Assembly (NCBI GenBank): GCA_016937575.1
Contig: JAFHKN010000002.1
Location: 1-64,000 of the forward strand
From: Roseomonas aeriglobus
Lineage (GTDB): Bacteria; Pseudomonadota; Alphaproteobacteria; Sphingomonadales; Sphingomonadaceae
Direction of reading: 5' to 3'
Length of the DNA: 64,000 nucleotides
Positions 37,404 to 45,609 of this stretch are shown here, one piece after another; positions within the stretch are counted from its first letter, which is position 1, and every line of letters starts with the position of its first letter. The translations under genes were made by a program, and so were the position numbers. The notes under the pieces were generated by a model. That model did no database searches, was not told where the DNA came from, and worked only from the letters and a program-made list of their open reading frames with translations.

Positions 37404-37973
37404 ATGAAGGTGAATGTCAAACCACTGCAAGGACCGTGGACGAGCGGTTACGCTCTCGACAAGCATACGGTTTCCAGCCGATATCTGGGCGACGACGACA
37501 ACGGCCGCCCGCAGTTCGAGACCGACCGCACCGAGGTCGGCGAAGCTGTCTTCAAGTTGAAATATCGCAGCGACTGGTCGCAGATCGATCCCTTGGCCGA
37601 CGCGGCCCTCCAGCACGGCATTCCGAATGCGCGGCAGATCACGGCGGTCGTCGCGATGCCCGCCTCCACCGTCCGGGCGCGCCAACCGGTGACCGAACTG
37701 GCCGCCGCCATAGCACAGCGATTGAACGTGCCGGTGCTCGACGTTCTGAGCAAGGCCGCGACCGCGCAACTCAAGAACCTGTCGACGCGCGATGAAAAGG
37801 ATGCTGTCCTGTCGGACGCATTCCGCGTCGGTGACGTTCCCGGCGGACCGCATCATGTGCTATTGGTCGATGACCTGTTCCATACCGGTGCGTCGATGGT
37901 CGCCGGCTGTCGCGCCCTGCTGACCAGTCCGGCCATCGACAAGGTCAGCATCGCGGCGATGACCTGGAGATAG
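37404..37973 (+). CDS. ComF-like phosphoribosyltransferase, first gene of a PRTase-SLOG pair
   Basis: The 189-residue protein carries a PRPP-binding loop near its C-terminus (HHVLLVDDLFHTGASMVAG: hydrophobic strand, two Asp, TGAS). The N-terminal half has GYALDKHTVSSRYLG and FKLKYRSDWSQI, like the ComF N-terminal region without its zinc ribbon. It likely transfers phosphoribose to, or from, an unknown base. GGGAGG at 37391-37396 decides the ATG. The next gene starts two bases after its stop. GC is lower than in neighbours, and no named pathway surrounds it. Confidence 0.75.
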   Translation: MKVNVKPLQGPWTSGYALDKHTVSSRYLGDDDNGRPQFETDRTEVGEAVFKLKYRSDWSQIDPLADAALQHGIPNARQITAVVAMPASTVRARQPVTELAAAIAQRLNVPVLDVLSKAATAQLKNLSTRDEKDAVLSDAFRVGDVPGGPHHVLLVDDLFHTGASMVAGCRALLTSPAIDKVSIAAMTWR

Positions 37974-37975
37974 AG

Positions 37976-38533
37976 GTGGAAACCGTATTCGTTGCCGGAT
38001 CGATTGCGATCACACGTTTGGCGCCAGAGGTCGAACAGCGGATCGCCAATCTGCCGGGGCGAGGGCTTGCCGTTGTCGTGGGCGATGCGGACGGTGCGGA
38101 CTCCGCAATCCAGGCCGTCCTGCACGCCAGCAACGCGCAGGAGGTGACGGTGTACTGCAGTGGCGATACCCCGCGAAACAATATCGGCAACTGGCCGGTG
38201 CATCCGGTCTATCCGTCTGCGGCACGGGGCACGCGCGCGTTCTTTACGGCGAAGGACGTGGAAATGGCGCAGATCGCCGACTATGGCCTCATGATCTGGG
38301 ACGCGCGCAGTACGGGCACGCTGTCGAACGTGATCGAGCTTCTCGCACGCGGTCGGACAAGCAAGGTGTTCGTCAACAAGCTGAAGGCATTCGTGACGGT
38401 CAAGGACGTCGCATCACTGGATGCGCTCGTTGCAAACATGTCACCGACTGCGCGGAAAACAGCCGAAACCAAGATGCGGCTGAGCCAGCGGATCGATGCG
38501 CTTCGCCACGACCAGCTTGCCATGCCGATGTGA
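37976..38533 (+). CDS. SLOG/Rossmann-like nucleotide-binding protein, second gene of the pair
   Basis: The 185-residue product starts METVFVAGSIAITRLAPEVE and contains VVVGDADGADSAIQAVLHAS, the glycine/acid-rich nucleotide loop of SLOG-superfamily proteins. MIWDARSTGTLSNVIELLAR then resembles the SLOG second loop. A C-terminal helical tail follows residue ~135. SLOG proteins bind or cleave nucleotides. The GTG start follows the upstream stop by two bases with GAGG inside the junction, so expression with the PRTase is coupled. Confidence 0.7.
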   Translation: METVFVAGSIAITRLAPEVEQRIANLPGRGLAVVVGDADGADSAIQAVLHASNAQEVTVYCSGDTPRNNIGNWPVHPVYPSAARGTRAFFTAKDVEMAQIADYGLMIWDARSTGTLSNVIELLARGRTSKVFVNKLKAFVTVKDVASLDALVANMSPTARKTAETKMRLSQRIDALRHDQLAMPM

Positions 38534-38546
38534 CGGCGCCGGCGGC

Positions 38547-39443
38547 TCAGCCGCAGGTCAGGCGGATGACTTTCGCCGGCTTGTCGAAGACGATCGACGA
38601 ACAGCCGCTGAGCGCCGCGCGGCCGAGGATGACCCGGTCGCGCCGGTGGTCGCGCTTGCCCTTGGCGGTCACGACGACCTCGTCCGGGTCGGGCACCGCG
38701 CCCGTCGCGGCGATGCCTTCGGCATTGCCGAAGTCCCCCGTCCGCGCGAGCAGGGCGTTCAGCGTGACCGGACCGACCGCGAAGGGCCGGGCGAGGCGGA
38801 GCGTGCGCACCGGGCGCTTCACGCCGAACGCGATCTCGGCTTCCGCCCGGTCGTCGTCGAGCGTACCGCCATAGCCCTTGGCCAGCGTCAGCGCGGCGCC
38901 TGCGGTGGCGATGGTCTTGTCCTGATGCAGGTTGAACCGGATCTGGAGCGGCTGGCCGTCGATCATCAGCACCGCGTTGCTCGCGCCCCAATTGCCGAAC
39001 AGCCCGCCTTCGGCGTCCATCGGGATGGCCACCATACGCTCGCCGGGCTGCGCATCACGAAGCTGGAAGCGGACGACCGGGTCGGGCAGCCCGCCCGGGC
39101 CGACGACGCCGTCATAGCCGGTCACATAAGGCTTGGCGGTCCAGCCGATCCGGCGCTTCGACGGCGCGTCGCCCAGACCGATCCGCCCGACCGCGCTGCG
39201 CCCGGCGACCAGAACCGGCCCGACACGGTAGCCGATGCCGAACGGCCCTGCCTTCAGCCCGGCGCGTGCTGCGGCGTCTTCCGTCAGGATCGGCATCGCC
39301 GGGGCGCCGGGGTCGATCAATAACCGCACCTCCGCATCGTTCGCCGTGGTGACCAGCGCGGTGTCGGTGATGACGCGTTCCGCCGGGGCGGACGCCGCGA
39401 TCGTCAGCGGCAGGGCGGTTGCGAACAGCAGAGTCATGTTCAT
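38547..39443 (-). CDS. Degenerate retropepsin-like exported protein, copy 1
   Basis: The 298-residue protein has a short signal peptide (MNMTLLFATALPLTIAASAP) and then a beta-rich fold reminiscent of retroviral-type aspartyl proteases. The position of the catalytic D-T/S-G is DPGA (LLIDPGAPAMPILTEDAAAR), so activity is doubtful. The C-terminus has EVVVTAKGKRD and a final GCSSIVFDKPAKVIRLTCG with two Cys, shared with the next two genes. It is last of three tandem paralogues; function unknown. Confidence 0.65.
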   Translation of the reverse strand: MNMTLLFATALPLTIAASAPAERVITDTALVTTANDAEVRLLIDPGAPAMPILTEDAAARAGLKAGPFGIGYRVGPVLVAGRSAVGRIGLGDAPSKRRIGWTAKPYVTGYDGVVGPGGLPDPVVRFQLRDAQPGERMVAIPMDAEGGLFGNWGASNAVLMIDGQPLQIRFNLHQDKTIATAGAALTLAKGYGGTLDDDRAEAEIAFGVKRPVRTLRLARPFAVGPVTLNALLARTGDFGNAEGIAATGAVPDPDEVVVTAKGKRDHRRDRVILGRAALSGCSSIVFDKPAKVIRLTCG

Positions 39444-39466
39444 CGGCGTACCTCGGTTGCGGGAGT

Positions 39467-40399
39467 TCAGGCGCAGCGCAGGCGAATCTGATGCGCCGGC
39501 TTGTCGAAGACGATACTGCTGCAGCGACCAAGCAGATCGGCACCGATCGACAGCGTATCGCGACGAACGTCGCGCTTCTTACCCTTTGCTGTCACGACGA
39601 CCTCGTCGGGGTCGACGCGCGACGGCGGTGCCCCCGCCTCACGGATCGTCATGCCGTTGCCGTCATCGGAAACGCGCGCGCCCAGCGTACCGATCGCCAG
39701 GGACCCGAGCATCAGCGGGCGCGCAAGCGTCAGCGTGCGGACGGGGCGGGCGACGCCGAACGCGATGTCGGTCGATGCCGGATCGCCGGACAGAATACCG
39801 TCATAGGCCTTGGCCAGACGGGCGGCGGCGCCGGCGGTCGCCAGCGTGCGCGGGGCGTTGGGGGCAAAGCGGATATTCAGCGGTTGGCCGTCCAGATCGA
39901 TCTCACCGGTCGCATAGCTCCAGCCGATGCCGAATATGGTCATCGGAAAACCCGGCTGGTCGTATCGGAGCGTGACCGTCCGGTCGTTGGCGTTCGGCGC
40001 GCGCAGGGCGACCGTTACGACCGTGTCGGGCAGTGCGGCGGGCCCGATCGTCCCGTCGGCGACCGCGCTGAACGGGCGCGATGCCCAGGCGACGCGGGTC
40101 TTTACCTCGCCCTGTCCGAAGTCGGCCCTGGCGACTGCCGTCGAACTTATGACCGTCACGGGACCGACGCCATAGCCGAAGCCGATCCCCAGGCGGCGCC
40201 CGATCCGCAGATGCGCGCGTTCGGCGGCCTCCGGCGTCACCAGTGCAATGCTGGGGGCGGCGGGATCCACGCGCAACCGCATCGCCACCCCATTGATCCG
40301 CAGCGAGACGATGTGGTCGCCGTCAACGACTCGCTCGACCGGCGGCGCAGCCCCGATCAGGACAGGAACGAGGAGCGTTGCGATGGCGTAACGGACCAT
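39467..40399 (-). CDS. Degenerate retropepsin-like exported protein, copy 2
   Basis: The 310-residue paralogue has a signal peptide (MVRYAIATLLVPVLIGAAPP) and RVDPAAPSIALVTPEAAERA at the position of the protease active site: DPAA in place of D-T/S-G. The end is EVVVTAKGKKRDVRR ... CSSIVFDKPAHQIRLRCA, nearly matching copy 1. A 31-bp direct repeat lies 16 bases upstream of its ATG. The gap to copy 1 is short, so the two are probably co-transcribed. Confidence 0.65.
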   Translation of the reverse strand: MVRYAIATLLVPVLIGAAPPVERVVDGDHIVSLRINGVAMRLRVDPAAPSIALVTPEAAERAHLRIGRRLGIGFGYGVGPVTVISSTAVARADFGQGEVKTRVAWASRPFSAVADGTIGPAALPDTVVTVALRAPNANDRTVTLRYDQPGFPMTIFGIGWSYATGEIDLDGQPLNIRFAPNAPRTLATAGAAARLAKAYDGILSGDPASTDIAFGVARPVRTLTLARPLMLGSLAIGTLGARVSDDGNGMTIREAGAPPSRVDPDEVVVTAKGKKRDVRRDTLSIGADLLGRCSSIVFDKPAHQIRLRCA

Positions 40400-40414
40400 G
40401 CCACGCGCGTTGCA

Positions 40415-40445
40415 GCAGGATCGTGGCGCGATTGCGGCCGGTTGC
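40415..40445. repeat. 31-bp direct repeat, copy 1
   Basis: This sequence (begins GCAGGATCGTGGCGCGATTG) recurs exactly at 41510-41540, 1095 bases away. The two copies flank the third retropepsin-like gene, consistent with duplication of a gene-plus-leader unit or with a shared regulatory site. No terminal inverted repeats were seen. Confidence 0.85.
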
Positions 40446-40478
40446 TCCCGTCCGCTTCGGACTTTCGAGGATCAGCGG

Positions 40479-41405
40479 CTATTCGGCGCAGGTCAGGCGA
40501 ATTTCGCGGGCGCGCAGATCGACGACGATCGACGAGCAGCGCTTGAGTGCGTCGGTCCCGACCATCAGCCGCTCGAACGTATCGTCATGCTCGGCGCGCG
40601 CGACCACGTTGACCTCGTTCGGGTCGGCGGGCGCGTCAACCTCCTCGACCCGCTTGATCTGCCGGGCCGACCCCCAATCGGTAACGCGGACCTGCATCTC
40701 GTTGATCGTCACGGGTCCGATCGCCATCGGTGTGGCAAGGACCATGCGGCGAAGCAGCCGTTCACGACCGGACGCCGCTTCGGTCCGGACCGCTTCCCCG
40801 GCGTAGCGGCCCCCATAGGCCCCCGATATGCGCAACGCCGTGCGCGCGGTGACGGTGTTGCCCGGCTGCAGGAGGGTGAAGCCGACGCTGACATCACGGT
40901 CGCCGATTCGCACGGCGGTGGCGGCGGCACCGTTCCAGTCGGGCGACGATTCCCCACCGGGGTTGAGCGGCATCGCCACCGTCCGCTCGCCGCGCACCGA
41001 CGACCGCAGCACGAACCGCGCCACATCGACGCCGATCAGGCCGGGCGCGATCACGCAGTCCGCGTCCTCGACATAGTGGTTGCCCAGCCAGTACACGGGC
41101 AACTGCTGCGTGCGTCCGGCGAGACGAAGCGTCACCGTGCCGTACGATCCATAGGCATCAGCCGGGTCGGTCAGGATCACAGTGCGGCCCTTGGCGATGA
41201 TGCCGGCACGCACCGCGAAGTCCGGATTGCAGATCATGCGGGGGAGCCCCGACGGATCGACGCGGATGCGTCCCTCGACGCCGTTCACCCGCATGGCGAG
41301 CGTGCCGTCTGCGGGTATCGTCAGGGTGGTGCGATCATCGGCCGCGCCGGGCAACGTCGCCAGTACGGCGAGCAGTGGAACGATCCGCGATCCGAACTTC
41401 GTCAT
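40479..41405 (-). CDS. Degenerate retropepsin-like exported protein, copy 3
   Basis: The 308-residue paralogue is the most diverged. The signal peptide is MTKFGSRIVPLLAVLATLPG. The protease-site equivalent is RVDPSGLPRMICNPDFAVRA, so DPSG replaces D-T/S-G. It keeps the terminal CSSIVVDLRAREIRLTC and a related EVNVVARAEHD before it. AAGGAACC just upstream supports the ATG at 41405. It is first in the tandem set, divergent from recQ. Confidence 0.62.
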   Translation of the reverse strand: MTKFGSRIVPLLAVLATLPGAADDRTTLTIPADGTLAMRVNGVEGRIRVDPSGLPRMICNPDFAVRAGIIAKGRTVILTDPADAYGSYGTVTLRLAGRTQQLPVYWLGNHYVEDADCVIAPGLIGVDVARFVLRSSVRGERTVAMPLNPGGESSPDWNGAAATAVRIGDRDVSVGFTLLQPGNTVTARTALRISGAYGGRYAGEAVRTEAASGRERLLRRMVLATPMAIGPVTINEMQVRVTDWGSARQIKRVEEVDAPADPNEVNVVARAEHDDTFERLMVGTDALKRCSSIVVDLRAREIRLTCAE

Positions 41406-41509
41406 AGCTTGGTTCCTTACGATCCGTGTCGGCATTGTCCCGCCCCGGTGATCCCGACGTGCCGCGGCGAGGGGGGCAGCACGGCAAGGTCCGCGAATGC
41501 CACGCTGCC

Positions 41510-41540
41510 GCAGGATCGTGGCGCGATTGCGGCCGGTTGC
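41510..41540. repeat. 31-bp direct repeat, copy 2
   Basis: Exact copy of the element at 40415-40445. It lies 33 bases before the recQ GTG and about 105 bases upstream of the third retropepsin-like gene. Confidence 0.85.
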
Positions 41541-41572
41541 CGCGCCGGTCGACGGTCCCTAAGTGCCCCTCG

Positions 41573-43342
41573 GTGACTGCCGCGCTCGACACACTCCATC
41601 GTATCTTCGGCTTCAACGACTTCCGCGGGGTGCAGGGGCGCGTCGTCGATCGCGTGCTGGCGGGCCAGTCGACCTTGGCGGTCATGCCGACCGGCGCGGG
41701 CAAGTCGCTGACATATCAGCTGCCGGCCGTCATGCTGGAGGGGACGTGCGTCGTCGTGTCACCGCTGATCGCGTTGATGCACGACCAGCTGCGCGCGGCG
41801 GAAGCCGTGGGCATCCGCGCGGCGACGCTGACATCCGTCGACCAGAACCGGGCGGAGACGCGCGGGCGGTTCCTGGATGGCGAGCTCGACCTGCTCTACA
41901 TCGCCCCCGAACGAGCCTCGACCGGCGATTTCCGCGAACTGCTGGAGCGCGGGCGGGTGGCGCTGTTCGCGATCGACGAGGCGCATTGCGTCAGCGAATG
42001 GGGACACGACTTCCGCCCCGACTATCGGCTGCTGCGGCCGCTTCTCGACTGCCATCCGGATGTGCCGCGTCTTGCGCTCACCGCGACCGCCGACGCGCAT
42101 ACGCGCGCCGACATCCTCGACCAGCTCGGCATCCCGCAGGAGGGGCTGATCGTTGCCGGTTTCGACCGGCCGAACATCCGCTATGCCATTTCGCCGCGCG
42201 ACAACACGACACGGCAGATCGCCGACCTGATCGCCGAGACGCCGGGGCCGGGCATCGTCTATGCCCAGACCCGCGCTGGGACCGAGAAGCTCGCCGAGGC
42301 GCTGAGCAAGACCGGGCGGCCGACCCGCGCCTATCACGCCGGACTCGACCCCGAGGTGCGCGCGCGCAACCAGGCCGATTTCGTCGCGTCCGAGGACATG
42401 GTGATCTGCGCAACGGTCGCGTTCGGTATGGGGATCGACAAGCCCGACGTGCGCTTCGTGGCGCATGCGGGCCTGCCGAAATCGATCGAGGCCTATTATC
42501 AGGAAACCGGCCGTGCCGGCCGCGACGGCGACCCGTCGGTCGCGCATCTGTTCTGGGGGGCGGAGGATTTCGCCAAGGCGCGGCAGCGGGTGGGCGAGGT
42601 CGAGCCGCAGCGCCAGGCGGGCGAGCGCCAGCGGCTGACGGCGCTTGCAGGACTCGTCGAGACGACCGGGTGCCGGCGCGCGGTGCTGCTCCGCCACTTC
42701 GGCGAACAGCCGGGCGATGCGTGCGGCAACTGCGACAATTGCCTGAACCCGCCGGTCGGCACCGAGGCGACCGAGATCGCGCGCAAGTTCCTCTCCGCGG
42801 TGTTCCGTACGGGGCAGATGTTCGGCGTCGGCTATGTCGAGGACATATTGCTTGGGCGCTCGAGCGAGCGGAGCCTGATGAACGGGCACGAAAATTTGAG
42901 CGTGTTCGGGATTGTCGCGGGGGAAGAGGCGGCGCTCATCCGTCCGGTCGCGCGCGCGCTGCAGGCCCGTGACGCGCTGCGCGCCAATCCGCATGGCGGC
43001 CTGGAGTTCGGTCCCGCGGCGCGCGCGATCCTGAAGGGCGAGGTCGACGTGACGCTCGTCCTGCCGCCCAAGCGCGAGCGGCGGCGCAAGGGCAAGGGCG
43101 GCGCGGCCGAGGCCAATCCGGTCGGCGATCCGCTGTTCGAGGCCCTGCGCGAACGCCGCCGCGCGCTCGCCAAGGAAGGCGGGGTGCCGCCCTATGTCAT
43201 CTTCCATGATTCGGTGCTGCGCGAGATGGCGAGCGTGCGGCCGGGGACGCGCGATGCATTGTCGCGAATCTCGGGCGTTGGCGCGCGCAAGCTCGATGCG
43301 TATGGAGAAGCGTTCCTGTCGACTATCCGAGAGTTCGAATGA
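41573..43342 (+). CDS. recQ: ATP-dependent DNA helicase RecQ
   Basis: RecQ unwinds DNA 3' to 5' in recombination and fork repair. The 589-residue protein shows motif 0/I (GFNDFRGVQGRVVDRVLAGQ, PTGAGKSLTYQ), DEAH box (AIDEAHCVSEWGHDF), motif VI (QETGRAGRDGDPS) and the zinc-binding cysteines in CGNCDNC. The RQC region follows, then a C-terminal HRDC domain (REMASVRPGTRDALSRISGV). A GTG at 41573 starts the conserved part. The stop overlaps the next gene by ATGA. Confidence 0.95.
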   Translation: MTAALDTLHRIFGFNDFRGVQGRVVDRVLAGQSTLAVMPTGAGKSLTYQLPAVMLEGTCVVVSPLIALMHDQLRAAEAVGIRAATLTSVDQNRAETRGRFLDGELDLLYIAPERASTGDFRELLERGRVALFAIDEAHCVSEWGHDFRPDYRLLRPLLDCHPDVPRLALTATADAHTRADILDQLGIPQEGLIVAGFDRPNIRYAISPRDNTTRQIADLIAETPGPGIVYAQTRAGTEKLAEALSKTGRPTRAYHAGLDPEVRARNQADFVASEDMVICATVAFGMGIDKPDVRFVAHAGLPKSIEAYYQETGRAGRDGDPSVAHLFWGAEDFAKARQRVGEVEPQRQAGERQRLTALAGLVETTGCRRAVLLRHFGEQPGDACGNCDNCLNPPVGTEATEIARKFLSAVFRTGQMFGVGYVEDILLGRSSERSLMNGHENLSVFGIVAGEEAALIRPVARALQARDALRANPHGGLEFGPAARAILKGEVDVTLVLPPKRERRRKGKGGAAEANPVGDPLFEALRERRRALAKEGGVPPYVIFHDSVLREMASVRPGTRDALSRISGVGARKLDAYGEAFLSTIREFE

Positions 43343-43770
43343 TCCGCCAAATCGACGATCACATCAGCGTTGCCCCCCAGATCACCCCGGCCGAAGTCGA
43401 TGCGATCGCCGCGGCGGGCTTTACCGAGATCGTCAACAATCGCCCCGATGACGAAGAGGGCGGCCAGCCCTCGGGCGCCGAGATCGCGGCGGCGGCACGC
43501 GAGGCGGGTATCGCCTATCGTGAGATCCCGGTCGGCCACGCCGGCTTCTCGAGCAACCAGGTCGAGGCGATGGCGCAGGCACTGACCGCGGCGGCCGGGC
43601 CGGTGCTCGCCTATTGCCGCTCGGGCACGCGATCGACGCATCTGTGGGCGCTGGCGCGCGCGCGGATGGGCGACGATCCGGGCACCTTGGTCGCGAAGGC
43701 GGCGGCGGCCGGCTATGATATCTCCGGCATCCGCGCGATGCTCGACACCCTCGTCGCAGAGGCGCGCTAG
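43339..43770 (+). CDS. TIGR01244 family phosphatase/sulfurtransferase-like protein
   Basis: The 143-residue product matches the DUF442/TIGR01244 family: IAAAGFTEIVNNRPDDEEGG, IPVGHAGFSSNQVEAMAQAL, and the catalytic-type loop LAYCRSGTRSTHLWALARA. The CX5R loop suggests protein-tyrosine-phosphatase chemistry; related proteins act in sulfide metabolism (Blh). It is translationally coupled to recQ by ATGA, with no obvious functional link. A strong hairpin follows. Confidence 0.88.
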   Translation: MIRQIDDHISVAPQITPAEVDAIAAAGFTEIVNNRPDDEEGGQPSGAEIAAAAREAGIAYREIPVGHAGFSSNQVEAMAQALTAAAGPVLAYCRSGTRSTHLWALARARMGDDPGTLVAKAAAAGYDISGIRAMLDTLVAEAR

Positions 43771-43807
43771 AGCCTGTCTATGCCTTCACCCAGCATAGAC
43801 AGGCTCT
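43769..43807 (+). terminator. Perfect 15-bp hairpin terminator
   Basis: AGAGCCTGTCTATGC (43769-43783) and GCATAGACAGGCTCT (43793-43807) form a perfect stem with a 9-base loop. It begins inside the stop codon of the phosphatase gene and ends seven bases before the next ATG. Confidence 0.7.
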
Positions 43808-43813
43808 AAGGTC

Positions 43814-44221
43814 ATGACGCTGACGCAGCTCGGCGGATCGCTGGTCGCCGTGCTGCTGCTCGCGTGGATCGCGCGGTGGCTTCGGCTGGGCGAGAGCAAG
43901 ATCACCGACGCGACGACCGCGGCCAAGTTTGCGCAGAACGCGCTGGCGGGGTTCCATGCCGGGCGGGCGGTGGTCGGCACCGATGGCGCCGCGGCGCTGG
44001 TCGCGGGTGATACGGGAATCGCGGTGGTGAAACGCCACGGCGCGAAGGTCGCGGTGCGGCGCCTGATTCCGCCGCTGCACCTGCGGGTGTCGGTCGAGGG
44101 CGTCACGGTCGAGACGGGCGAGCGATTGTTCGGGGCGGTGACGCTGTTCGGGGTGACCGAAATCGAGGTGCGCGCGCTGGAGGCCGAGGCCGGGCGGACT
44201 ACGGTGGTGACGCTGCACTGA
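43814..44221 (+). CDS. Membrane-anchored protein of unknown function
   Basis: The 135-residue protein has one N-terminal transmembrane segment (about 7-22, GGSLVAVLLLAWIARW) followed by a soluble beta-rich domain. The domain contains FAQNALAGFHAGRAVVGTDG and VAVRRLIPPLHLRVSVEGV. I do not recognise a family; similar single-anchor proteins occur in sphingomonads. It precedes a sterol-desaturase-like gene. Confidence 0.6.
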   Translation: MTLTQLGGSLVAVLLLAWIARWLRLGESKITDATTAAKFAQNALAGFHAGRAVVGTDGAAALVAGDTGIAVVKRHGAKVAVRRLIPPLHLRVSVEGVTVETGERLFGAVTLFGVTEIEVRALEAEAGRTTVVTLH

Positions 44222-44283
44222 GGCTATTCCTCCCCTTGCAGGGGAGGATGTTCGTTGACTGACATTCGTGTTAATAAGCGGCC

Positions 44284-45219
44284 GTGCCCAACCTGCCCAA
44301 CCCCGTGACGCTCGCGATTCCCGCCTTCGTTCTGCTGGTGCTGGCGGAGATGCTTGTCGCGCGGGTCCGCGATCGCACGCGCTACTGCCCCGACGACACC
44401 CGCACCTCGATGCTGCTGGGCCTGGGCAGCACGGTCGCGGGCGTGCTCTCCGCCGGCTTCGTCTTCGCGCTGGCGACGTGGGTGTGGCAGTTCCGACTGT
44501 TCGATATCGGCTATGCCTGGTGGGCGTTCGTCATCGCGTTCGTGCTCGATGACCTGGCCTATTACTGGTTCCACCGCACCGCGCACCGCGTCCGCTGGTT
44601 CTGGGCGAGCCATGTCGTCCATCATTCGAGCCAGCACTACAACCTGTCGACCGCGCTGCGGCAGACATGGACGGGGTTTGTCAGCCTGGCGTTCCTGTTC
44701 CGCCTGCCGCTATTCCTGATCGGCTTTCCGCCGGCGATGGTGTTCTTCGTCGCCGGGCTGAACCTCGTCTATCAGTTCTGGATCCACACCGAGGCGATCC
44801 AGCGGATGCCGAAATGGTTCGAGGCGGTGATGAATACCCCCAGCCATCACCGCGTCCATCACGCGACCAACCCGCGCTATCTCGACCGCAACTATGCCGG
44901 CGTGTTCATCGTGTGGGACAAGCTGTTCGGCACCTATACGCCGGAGGTCGACGCCGATCGCCCGCGCTATGGCATCGTGCGTGATCTCGGCAGCTTCAAC
45001 CTGCTGTGGGCGGCGTTTCACGAATGGGTCGGGATCGCGAAGGACGTCTGGCATGCGCCGTGGGGGGCGAAGCTCGGTTATCTGCTGCGCGCGCCCGGGT
45101 GGAGCCATGACGGGAGTCGCGAGACGTCGGACACCATTCGCGCGAGGTGGGAGGCGTCTCAAACCCCCGACGCTCCCGCGCAGGCGGGAGCCCAGAGCCC
45201 GGAGCGACGTCCTTTATAA
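44284..45219 (+). CDS. Sterol desaturase/fatty acid hydroxylase superfamily protein, repeat-derived C-terminus
   Basis: The 311-residue membrane protein holds three His clusters (YYWFHRTAHR, HVVHHSSQHY, HHRVHH) for a di-iron site, with hydrophobic helices between. It could hydroxylate or desaturate a lipid; the substrate is unknown. The last ~15 residues (APAQAGAQSPERRPL) come from a palindromic repeat that begins at 45164, so the repeat appears to have replaced or extended the original C-terminus. The GTG at 44284 is the likely start. Confidence 0.87.
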   Translation: MPNLPNPVTLAIPAFVLLVLAEMLVARVRDRTRYCPDDTRTSMLLGLGSTVAGVLSAGFVFALATWVWQFRLFDIGYAWWAFVIAFVLDDLAYYWFHRTAHRVRWFWASHVVHHSSQHYNLSTALRQTWTGFVSLAFLFRLPLFLIGFPPAMVFFVAGLNLVYQFWIHTEAIQRMPKWFEAVMNTPSHHRVHHATNPRYLDRNYAGVFIVWDKLFGTYTPEVDADRPRYGIVRDLGSFNLLWAAFHEWVGIAKDVWHAPWGAKLGYLLRAPGWSHDGSRETSDTIRARWEASQTPDAPAQAGAQSPERRPL

Positions 45220-45285
45220 CCCTGGGCTCCCGCCTTCGGGTCCCCACAAAGTATGACTTTGGGGGTGCCCCTTCGCGGGAGCACG
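45164..45285. repeat. Palindromic repeat with nested hairpin, family A/B
   Basis: The outer arms carry GCTCCCGCGCAGGCGGGAGC and CCCTTCGCGGGAGCAC. Near the right end a nested hairpin CCCCACAAAGTATGACTTTGGGG (45243-45265) is inserted in an arm, much like that at 29971-29996. It encodes the end of the upstream desaturase and separates it from the convergent PHA-system gene. Confidence 0.75.
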
Positions 45286-45290
45286 GTAGT

Positions 45291-45593
45291 TTACTTGAGA
45301 AGCTTCGGCCCCTCGCGCCCCAGCACGTCGCGGATCTTGTTCGCGAACATCGCCAGAAACGGGGGCAGCTCGACCTTCAGATGGACCTTGTCCTCAAGCA
45401 CGTCGACCGTCGCGGCGGCGCGCTGACCCATGGCGGCGACGTTGAACGTCAGTCGGTCGCCGTCCCAATGATGCTCGGTCACCTTGCCGCCGGGGATATA
45501 CCCCTCCAGCTTGGCGATGCCGCCGGCGATGCGCGCCTTGGCAGCGTCACGGCCCAGGCTGTGGGCGATGTCGAGTTCGACGGGGTCGCTCAT
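45291..45593 (-). CDS. Polyhydroxyalkanoic acid system family protein
   Basis: The 100-residue protein matches the family often labelled PHA_gran_rgn: DIAHSLGRDAAKARIAGGIA, VTEHHWDGDRLTFNVAAMGQ, and DKVHLKVELPPFLAMFANKI. These proteins are seen with PHA granules in some bacteria, but no phaC/phaP is near here. The exact role is not settled. It is in the same direction as a VOC gene starting upstream. Confidence 0.85.
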   Translation of the reverse strand: MSDPVELDIAHSLGRDAAKARIAGGIAKLEGYIPGGKVTEHHWDGDRLTFNVAAMGQRAAATVDVLEDKVHLKVELPPFLAMFANKIRDVLGREGPKLLK

Positions 45594-45609
45594 GGTCGGA
45601 GTCCTCGGG

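Noticed and set aside
35121-37856. 911-codon minus-strand open frame
   Set aside because: It lies opposite the Atm1-type transporter and PRTase genes and has no recognisable domain; a GC-driven shadow.
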